A stretch of DNA of 13,110 nucleotides. Origin: Reyranella sp. (GTDB lineage Bacteria; Pseudomonadota; Alphaproteobacteria; Reyranellales; Reyranellaceae). Of the stretch, positions 5,580-11,716 are shown one piece after another. Where the stretch lies: the NCBI GenBank assembly GCA_016780605.1, contig JADHLS010000050.1:1-13110 (forward strand), given 5' to 3'. Position 1 is the stretch's first letter; every line of letters begins with the position of its first letter. Under the pieces are notes generated by a model that was given only the letters and a program-made list of their open reading frames with translations, was not told the DNA's origin and searched no databases. Made by a program: the position numbers and the translations under genes.

Positions 5580-7262
5580 TCAGCCCGGCAGCACGAAGCG
5601 CACGCCGGGTCGCGCCAGGCCGCCGCTCAGCGCCACCGGCGAGCCGTCGGCGCGCCAGCAGGCGGCGCCGGTCATGCTGCCGTCGTCGTGGAACTGGATG
5701 GCGTTCATGCCGCCCGCCACGGTCGGCATGACCTGCAGCTTATGGCCGCGTTCGGCGAGCGCCCTGCGCACGGGCTCGGGCACGCCATGCTCGACCTCGA
5801 GCAGCGGGCCCTCGGTCCAGATGCGCGGCGCCTCGACGGCCTCCTGCAGCGCCATGCCGTGGTCGATCAGGTTCAGCAGCGCCTGCAGGGCCGACGGGAA
5901 GATCTTGCGGCCGCCCGGCAGTCCCAGCGCATAGACCACGCGGCCCTCACGCAGGGCCATCACCGGCGACATCGAGGTGGTGACGCGCTTGCCCGGCGCG
6001 ATCGACAGCGCGTTGCCCGGCCGCGGGTCGAAGTTCGACATGTAGTCGTTGGGCACCATGCCGATGCCGGGCACGATGAAGCGCGCGCCGAACAGGCTGT
6101 TGATGGTCTGGGTGGTCGTGACGACGGTGCCACTGGCGTCGGCCGTCGTGAGGTGCGTGGTGTCGGCGCCCTCCTTGGCCAGCAGCCCCGGTGTCCAGGC
6201 CTTGGCGCGCGAGAGCTCGATGCCGGCGCGGCGCTGGTCGGCATAGGCGCGGGAGACGATGCGCTCGACCGGCACGTCGACGAAATCGGGATCGCCGCTC
6301 GCCTCGGTGCGGTCGGCGAAGGCGATCTTCAGCACCTCGGCCAGCAGATGCAGCGTATCGACGCTGCCGAAGCCCAGGCTCTTGAGGTCGAAGCCTTCCA
6401 GGATGTTCAGCATCTGGGCGATGTGCACGCCCGACGCCGCAGGCGGCGGTGGGCCGACGATCTCCCAGCCGCGATAATGGCCGCGGATCGGCGTGCGCTC
6501 GACGACGCGGTACTGGGTGAGATCCTTCAGCGACACGAAGCCGCCGGTCTTCTGCATGTGCTCGGCCAGCAGCATGCCGAGCGACCCGCCGTGCAGGGCG
6601 CCCTCGCCCTCCTTGGCGATCAGCTGCAGAGCCTCGCCATAGTCGGCCTGCACCAGGCGCGCGCCGGCTTTCAGCGGCAGGCCGCCGGGCAGCAGGCGCG
6701 CCGCCGCAAGCTTGTCCTTGGCGAGGTCGGCGGCGGCGCTTTCGATACAGTCGGAGAGATAGGGCGTGACGGTGAAGCCGCGCGTGGCAGGGCGGATCGC
6801 GGGCTGCATGACGTCGGCCAACGGCATCGTGCCGTACTGACGCAGCGCCAGACACCAGGCGAGCAGCGAGCCCGGGGCCGCCACTGCCTTCGGCCCGACC
6901 TCGTTGACGCGACCTTCCGCCGTGAAGACCTGCGGTGCGGCGCCGGCCAAGGGGTGGAACATGTCCGGCCGCCCGGAGAGCGGCACGGCGCTCATGCCGT
7001 CGATGATGGTGTGTCGACCGTCGGCGGTGCGGATATGACAGGTCGTGCCGCCGATCAGGCCCACCATCATCGGCTCGACGACGGTGAGCGCGAACTGGCA
7101 GGCGACGGCGGCATCGACCGCATTGCCGCCTGCCGCCAGCATCTCCATGCCGGCGGCCGATCCCAGCGGATGGTTGGTGACCACCATGCCGCGGGTGCCG
7201 TGTGCCGGCTGCTTCTCGCACTTGAACAGCGTGCCGGCCCGCTGCCGCCAATCCTGGTTCAC
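5580..7262 (-). CDS. ggt: Gamma-glutamyltransferase-family Ntn-hydrolase with altered substrate pocket, no signal peptide
   Basis: GGTs are made as one chain that cleaves itself before a threonine; the new N-terminal Thr then attacks a gamma-glutamyl amide. In this 560-residue protein the processing site is DTTHLTT with T368 as nucleophile. TQTIN (N388), TSMSP (429-433) and LPGGRKIFPSAL follow, so the fold assignment is firm. Several residues that hold the glutamyl group in E. coli GGT differ: R114 is M90 (DGMSAVP instead of FREMAP), Q430 is Y407, D433 is N410, S462 is T429. The lid loop before TSMSP is about ten residues shorter. Canonical GGTs are secreted, but this one lacks a signal peptide. 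GTG 7262 was chosen because a TGAGGA site lies 7 nt before it; a longer frame to 7328 would overlap the upstream PPOX gene. It may act on another amide or lactam. Confidence 0.9.
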   Translation of the reverse strand: MNQDWRQRAGTLFKCEKQPAHGTRGMVVTNHPLGSAAGMEMLAAGGNAVDAAVACQFALTVVEPMMVGLIGGTTCHIRTADGRHTIIDGMSAVPLSGRPDMFHPLAGAAPQVFTAEGRVNEVGPKAVAAPGSLLAWCLALRQYGTMPLADVMQPAIRPATRGFTVTPYLSDCIESAAADLAKDKLAAARLLPGGLPLKAGARLVQADYGEALQLIAKEGEGALHGGSLGMLLAEHMQKTGGFVSLKDLTQYRVVERTPIRGHYRGWEIVGPPPPAASGVHIAQMLNILEGFDLKSLGFGSVDTLHLLAEVLKIAFADRTEASGDPDFVDVPVERIVSRAYADQRRAGIELSRAKAWTPGLLAKEGADTTHLTTADASGTVVTTTQTINSLFGARFIVPGIGMVPNDYMSNFDPRPGNALSIAPGKRVTTSMSPVMALREGRVVYALGLPGGRKIFPSALQALLNLIDHGMALQEAVEAPRIWTEGPLLEVEHGVPEPVRRALAERGHKLQVMPTVAGGMNAIQFHDDGSMTGAACWRADGSPVALSGGLARPGVRFVLPG

Positions 7263-7269
7263 GCCGCGA

Positions 7270-7275
7270 TCCTCA
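7270..7275 (-). promoter_or_regulatory. Ribosome binding site deciding the GGT-family start, overlapping the PPOX stop codon
   Basis: On the minus strand TGAGGA includes the TGA stop of the upstream PPOX gene and sits 7 nt before GTG 7262. The arrangement suggests translational coupling of the two genes. Confidence 0.7.
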
Positions 7276-7905
7276 GTAGATCGTCTCCTTGAGCCGCTGC
7301 GGATACTCGCGGTCGTATTTCTCGGCATCGAAATCGGCCTGCAGCGCCTTCATCATGACGCCGCTGCTCGGCAGCGCGCTCTCAGCCAGGTGGCGGCTGG
7401 CGTCCCACAGATGCGAGCGGACCAGCGCCTTGGGGCACTGGGTGTAGACGCTCTCGGCCGTCACGATGATCACGCTGCGCGGGATCTTGTCTTCCATGGT
7501 GAAGGAGGCGCAGAGCGCGGGGTCGGTGCTGATCGCCGCCCGGCCGTTGATGCGCAAGGTGCGGCCGATGCCCGGGATCAGGAACAGCAGCGCAATCCGC
7601 GGGTCGCGCACGATGTTGCGCAGCGTGTCGATGCGATTGTTGCCACGTCGGTCGGGGATCATGACGGTATTCCGGTCGACCACGCGCACGAAGCCCGGCG
7701 GATCGCCGCGCGGCGTGCAGTCCAGGCCTTCGGGGCCGGCGGTGGCCAGCACCACGAACGGCGAGAGCTCGATGAAGCGGCGGTAGTGCTCGGAGATATG
7801 GCCGATCTCCTTGATCACCGCGGCGCCCGCGGGCTGGCCGTAGATCGCCTCGAGCTCGGCTTCGGACGTGACTAGGTGGGACGCTTGAACAGGGACATCG
7901 GGCAC
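7273..7905 (-). CDS. Pyridoxamine 5'-phosphate oxidase-fold FMN protein (DR2398/MSMEG_1061 type)
   Basis: This 210-residue flavin-binding split-barrel protein has the marks of the PPOX subfamily typified by DR_2398: a first strand SPFVVLATAGPEGLDCTPRGDPPGFV (from residue 48), the probable FMN-phosphate segment DRRGNNRIDTLRNI (85-98), the barrel strand IGRTLRINGRA (113-123) and the subfamily hallmark VYTQCPKALVRSHLW (153-167). It is expected to be a soluble FMN-dependent oxidoreductase or flavin-linked protein; the substrate is unknown for this group. It starts at GTG 7905 with GAGG just upstream, and is the first gene of a minus-strand operon with the GGT-family gene, 10 nt apart. It diverges from hyuA. 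A link to amide or cyclic amino-acid breakdown is suggested only by position. Confidence 0.88.
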   Translation of the reverse strand: MPDVPVQASHLVTSEAELEAIYGQPAGAAVIKEIGHISEHYRRFIELSPFVVLATAGPEGLDCTPRGDPPGFVRVVDRNTVMIPDRRGNNRIDTLRNIVRDPRIALLFLIPGIGRTLRINGRAAISTDPALCASFTMEDKIPRSVIIVTAESVYTQCPKALVRSHLWDASRHLAESALPSSGVMMKALQADFDAEKYDREYPQRLKETIY

Positions 7906-7959
7906 GGGGACCTCGTCTTGGAAGACACCAACCGAGCGGAACTATCGACGATTTGGCCC

Positions 7960-7987
7960 CTGCGAACCAGCGCCGCATCGCTATGAT
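7960..7987 (+). promoter_or_regulatory. Possible promoter for the hyuAB operon
   Basis: TATGAT at 7982-7987 is a good -10 (5 of 6). The best-placed -35 is CTGCGA (7960-7965), a poor match with a 16-nt spacer. It lies about 70 nt upstream of the hyuA start, in the 150-nt gap (7906-8055) shared with the divergent PPOX operon. No clear operator is seen in the gap. Confidence 0.3.
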
Positions 7988-8023
7988 CGGGTCCTGGCGC
8001 GCCGATTGCTGGCATGCGCCCAG

Positions 8024-8051
8024 TTCATTGCAGGCAATTCATTGCAGGAGA
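8024..8051 (+). repeat. Two-copy 14-nt tandem repeat carrying the hyuA ribosome binding site
   Basis: TTCATTGCAGGCAA (8024-8037) is followed directly by TTCATTGCAGGAGA (8038-8051); the first 11 bases are identical. The second copy supplies GCAGGAG, 5 nt before ATG 8056, and so decides the hyuA start. The first copy offers only a GCAGG, and an in-frame ATG at 8014 has no comparable site. Confidence 0.6.
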
Positions 8052-8055
8052 AAGC

Positions 8056-10065
8056 ATGCCGGACAGCGGCTGGCAGGTCGGCATCGACATCGGCGGCACC
8101 TTCACGGACCTGGTCGCCCTCAAGCCCACCACGGGCGAGTTGCGCTCGATCAAGGTGCCGACCCAGCGCAACGATCCCGTCGCCAGCATCAAGGCTGCCC
8201 TCGCCGCCGCCGGCCTCACGGCCGTCGAGGTCGGCGATCTCGTGCATGGCACCACGCTGGTCACCAACGCCATCGTCGAGGATCGCGTCGAGCCCGTCGT
8301 GCTGATCGCCACGCAAGGCTTCGAGGACGTGCTCGATATCGGCCGCGCCGGGCGCCAGCATCTCTACCGCCTCGACCTGCCGCCGCGCCGCGCCGCCCAG
8401 GTGCCGCCGGAACGCCGCATCGGGCTGGCCGAGCGCGTCGATTATGCCGGCAAAGTCATGCAGACGGCCGATGCGACGGCGATCGCGGATGCCGTCGGCA
8501 GGGCCGCGGCGAGCGGCGTCGAGAGCGTCGCGGTGTCGTTGATGCATTCCTACGCCAATCCCGCGCACGAGCGCGCCATCGGGTCAGCACTGAAAGCGGC
8601 GGTGCCGTTCGTGTCGCTGTCGCACGAGGTCAACCCCGAGACGCGCGAGTTCGAGCGCACCGCCACGACGGTGCTGAACGCCTCCGTGATGCCCATCGCC
8701 GCGCGCTATCTCGACCGCCTGCAGCGCGAGATTCAGGGCGCCAGCCTGCATGTCATGCATTCGGCCGGCGGCATGGCCTCGCCCGAGGCCGCGGCCCACC
8801 GGCCGCTGGCCATGGCGCTGTCCGGGCCGGCCGCCGGCGTCTCCGCGGCCCAGCACATTGCGGCCTCGCTCGGGCTTGGCAAGGTGCTGAGCTTCGACAT
8901 GGGCGGCACGACGACGGACGTCTGCCTGGTCGTGAACGGCGCGGCGGAGATCTCCACCGATTCCAAGCTGGCCGGCCGGCCGGTGCGCCAGCCCATGGTC
9001 GCCATCGAATCGATCGGCGCCGGCGGCGGCTCGCTGGTGAACCTCAGCACCGGCGGCCTTTCCATTGGACCGGAAAGCGCCGGCGCCGAGCCCGGTCCGG
9101 CCGCCTACGGACGCGGTGGCACGCGGCCGACCGTGACCGACGCCAACGCCGTACTGGGCTACCTCGATCCCAAGCGGCGGCTGGGTGGCGCGATTGCGCT
9201 CGATGTCGGCGCGGCCGAAGCGGCCCTGGCGCCGCTCGCCAAACGGCTCGGCGTCGGTATCGTCGAGCTGGCGCTGGGCGTGCAGCGCGTCGCCAACGCC
9301 ACCATGGTGCGCGCCTTGGCGCGCGTCACCGTGGAGCGCGGCGTCGACGGCCGGCAATGCACCCTGCTTGCCTTCGGCGGCGCGGGCCCCATGCATGCCG
9401 CCCACCTGGCACGCGAATTCGGCATCGCCGAGATTGTGGTGCCGCGTTTCTCCTCGGCGTTCTCGGCGCTGGGCTGCATCGTGGCCGACATGAGCTACAC
9501 CCAGCAGCAGGCCGTGCGCATGCTGAGCACGCACTGGGACGCCGCGCGCTTTGCCAGCCTGCATGACGGCATGCTGGGAACGTTGATGGAGCCCTTGCAG
9601 CGTCACGGGCACGGCCCAGACGACATCACGGTCGAACGCACCGCCCTCGTGCGCTACGTCGGGCAGAGCTATGCGGTCGAAGTGCCGTTCGCAGCCCCGC
9701 TCGACCTCGAGGTACTGGGCCGCGACTTCCGCAAGCGCCATCGAGAGATCTACGGCTATGCGACGGAAGAGCATTGGGAGATGCAGAGCCTGCGCCTGCG
9801 CGCCCTGGTCGCCCGCCGCACCAAGCTTGGCCCCCTGCACGCATCGGACGGAGAACCGAAGCCGACCAGCGTCAGGCTCTGCTGGTTCGAGCCGTCGGCG
9901 CCCCATCAGACGCCACGGTTCGACCGCGACCGCCTGCCGAGCGGCACGCGCATCGCGGGGCCCGCCATTGTCGAGGACGCATGGTCGACCATCGTCGTGC
10001 CGCCAGGCTACACGCTCAGCAGTGACGCGATGGGACATCTCTGGATCCGCGAGGGCAAGAAATGA
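8056..10065 (+). CDS. hyuA: Hydantoinase/5-oxoprolinase subunit A (ATP-binding)
   Basis: HyuA-type subunits bind and use ATP to activate cyclic amides (hydantoins, 5-oxoproline) or related carboxylase substrates, together with HyuB. In this 669-residue protein the N-terminal Hydant_A_N domain opens with the nucleotide-binding GIDIGGTFTD (9-18) and contains VHGTTLVTNA (63-72). The central hydantoinase_A domain has ALSGPAAGV (254-262), SFDMGGTTTDV (279-289) and LLAFGGAGPMHA (437-448). The C-terminal part ends with the usual IAGPAIVED (633-641) and a PPGY segment. Length fits bacterial HyuA (about 650-700). Its start at 8056 is set by the AGGAG site. Its stop overlaps the hyuB start (ATGA). It could equally serve a hydantoin, oxoproline or another cyclic imide; the sequence does not settle this. 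Confidence 0.93.
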   Translation: MPDSGWQVGIDIGGTFTDLVALKPTTGELRSIKVPTQRNDPVASIKAALAAAGLTAVEVGDLVHGTTLVTNAIVEDRVEPVVLIATQGFEDVLDIGRAGRQHLYRLDLPPRRAAQVPPERRIGLAERVDYAGKVMQTADATAIADAVGRAAASGVESVAVSLMHSYANPAHERAIGSALKAAVPFVSLSHEVNPETREFERTATTVLNASVMPIAARYLDRLQREIQGASLHVMHSAGGMASPEAAAHRPLAMALSGPAAGVSAAQHIAASLGLGKVLSFDMGGTTTDVCLVVNGAAEISTDSKLAGRPVRQPMVAIESIGAGGGSLVNLSTGGLSIGPESAGAEPGPAAYGRGGTRPTVTDANAVLGYLDPKRRLGGAIALDVGAAEAALAPLAKRLGVGIVELALGVQRVANATMVRALARVTVERGVDGRQCTLLAFGGAGPMHAAHLAREFGIAEIVVPRFSSAFSALGCIVADMSYTQQQAVRMLSTHWDAARFASLHDGMLGTLMEPLQRHGHGPDDITVERTALVRYVGQSYAVEVPFAAPLDLEVLGRDFRKRHREIYGYATEEHWEMQSLRLRALVARRTKLGPLHASDGEPKPTSVRLCWFEPSAPHQTPRFDRDRLPSGTRIAGPAIVEDAWSTIVVPPGYTLSSDAMGHLWIREGKK

Positions 10066-11639
10066 AGAACGCGATCGATCCCTTCACCGTCGAGGTCATC
10101 CGCCACGCCCTCACCGCGGCGGCTGAGGAGATGTCCTTCGTCGTCATGCGCTCGGCGCGTTCGCCCCTGCTGCGCGAGGCAGGCGATCTCTCGTCGGCCA
10201 TCACCGATCACAAGGGCGACCTCATCGCCCAGGGCCGCGATATCCCGATTCACCTGGGCGTCATGAGCTTCACGGTGAAGAAGTTCCTGGAGCGCGTGCC
10301 CGCCGAGCGACTGAAGGCGGGCGATGTCTGGTTCCTCAACCTGCCCGAGGTTGGCGGCAACCATTTGCCGGACGTGAAGGCGATCCGGCCGATCTTCCTC
10401 GAAGGCCGGCTGTTCGCCTTCGCCGTGAGCCTCGCCCATTGGGGCGACATCGGCGGCGCCTGGGCCGGCAGCTACTTCGCCGCCGCGACCGAGACCTGGC
10501 AGGAGGGCGTGCGCATCCCGCCGCTGCGCCTCTGCACCGCCGAGGGCATCGACGAGGAGAAGTGCTCCTTCCTGCTGGCCAACCTGCGCGGCCCCGCCGA
10601 GCGCGAGGGCGATCTTCTCGCCCAGATCGCGGCGACCCGCGCCGCCGACGGCCGGCTCCAGCGGCTGTGCGAGGAGCATGGCGCCGCCACCATCCGCGCC
10701 GCGCTCGACCGTCTGGACGATCTTTCCGAGGCGCAGATGCGCGAGGCGATCGCGGGGCTGCCGGACGGCACTTACGACGGCGAAGATTTTCTCGACGATG
10801 ACGGGCCAGGCGGCAAACCGGCGGCGATTCGCGTGCGCATCGAGATCAAAGGCGAGCACGCGAGCTTCGACTTCAGCGCCACTGACGATGCGGTGGCAGG
10901 CCCGCTCAACACCACGCCGTTCGTGGCCATGGCCGCGGTCTATTATGCCATCAAGGCGGTCGCGGGACCCGAGATCCAGCCCAATGGCGGCTGCTACCGC
11001 GCATTGGACGTGCGGACGCGACCGGGCTCGATCCTCGATCCCGGTATCGACAAGCCGGTGGTTGGCGGCAACCACGAGACCTCGCAACGCGCTGTCGACG
11101 CCATCATGAAGGCCTTCGCCCAGGCGGTGCCCGAGCGGCTGACGGCCGGCGGCTCGACCACCGCGGGCCTGCTGATCTTCGGCGGCACGCGGCGCGACGG
11201 CGCCACCGGCACCTTCTACGAGACCCACGGCGGCGGCGAAGGCGCGCGCGCCGACCGCGACGGCACGCCGGTCGTGCGCGTCCACCTCACCAACACCATG
11301 AACACGCCGGCCGAGATCGTCGAAGCCGAGTACAGGATCCACGTCGAGGAGCAGCGCCTGCGGCGCGGCTCGGGCGGCGCCGGCAAGCATCGCGGCGGCG
11401 AGGGCATGATCCGCACCTACACCGTGCTGGGCGAAGGCCTCACCCTCACCACCATGTTCGAACGCCGCGTCGTGCCGCCCTATGGCCTGCAGGGCGGCAA
11501 GTCCGGCGCGCCGTTCCGAGTGACGCTGCATCGCAATGGCGAAAGCCGCGAGCTTTTAGGCAAGGAGAACCTCGCCCTGGTGGTTGGCGATCGCGTCGTG
11601 ATGGAAACATCCGGCGGCGGCGGCTACGGAGAAGCTTGA
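10062..11639 (+). CDS. hyuB: Hydantoinase/5-oxoprolinase subunit B
   Basis: This 525-residue protein is the partner of HyuA, hydrolysing the ATP-activated cyclic amide. It begins with DPFTVEVIRHAL (6-17) and continues with the family's MRSARSPLLREAGDLSSAI, GRDIPIHLG (58-66), GGNHLPDV (98-105), HWGDIGG (126-132) and QEGVRIPPL (147-155), and closes with SGGGGYGE, the typical glycine-rich end. The usual NDPY.GGTH motif appears as NLPEVGGNH, a departure worth noting since this segment carries conserved polar residues in the family. The start codon ATG overlaps the hyuA stop by 4 nt, so the pair is surely co-transcribed and translationally coupled. The stop is followed after one base by a palindromic repeat. 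The reaction is assigned by family; the substrate is open. Confidence 0.93.
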   Translation: MKNAIDPFTVEVIRHALTAAAEEMSFVVMRSARSPLLREAGDLSSAITDHKGDLIAQGRDIPIHLGVMSFTVKKFLERVPAERLKAGDVWFLNLPEVGGNHLPDVKAIRPIFLEGRLFAFAVSLAHWGDIGGAWAGSYFAAATETWQEGVRIPPLRLCTAEGIDEEKCSFLLANLRGPAEREGDLLAQIAATRAADGRLQRLCEEHGAATIRAALDRLDDLSEAQMREAIAGLPDGTYDGEDFLDDDGPGGKPAAIRVRIEIKGEHASFDFSATDDAVAGPLNTTPFVAMAAVYYAIKAVAGPEIQPNGGCYRALDVRTRPGSILDPGIDKPVVGGNHETSQRAVDAIMKAFAQAVPERLTAGGSTTAGLLIFGGTRRDGATGTFYETHGGGEGARADRDGTPVVRVHLTNTMNTPAEIVEAEYRIHVEEQRLRRGSGGAGKHRGGEGMIRTYTVLGEGLTLTTMFERRVVPPYGLQGGKSGAPFRVTLHRNGESRELLGKENLALVVGDRVVMETSGGGGYGEA

Positions 11640-11640
11640 C

Positions 11641-11689
11641 CTCATTATCACCTCCCCCGTCATACGGGGGAGGCAGGGAGGGGGAAGGC
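11641..11689 (+). repeat. Palindromic intergenic repeat, copy 1 (direct orientation)
   Basis: This is a 49-nt unit containing a perfect 10-bp stem, CCTCCCCCGT (11651-11660) and ACGGGGGAGG (11664-11673), with loop CAT, followed by a purine-rich CAGGGAGGGGGAAGGC tail. It starts one base after the hyuB stop. There is no T-run after the stem, so it is not a standard terminator, though the stem could stall polymerase or protect the hyuAB mRNA end. It pairs with copy 2 in inverted orientation. Confidence 0.75.
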
Positions 11690-11716
11690 TACAGTCGTGC
11701 TGTCCGACCTTTCAGA

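Noticed and set aside
5538..7292. 584-residue plus-strand open frame opposite the GGT-family gene
   Set aside because: It is rich in Arg, Ala, Gly and His with no family motif and mirrors a clear coding gene on the other strand. Long antisense frames are expected at this GC content.
8584..10038. 484-residue minus-strand frame opposite hyuA, and similar frames at 10008-11531 and 3558-4847
   Set aside because: They are low-complexity, His/Arg/Ala-rich translations opposite confidently assigned genes, with no start-site support.
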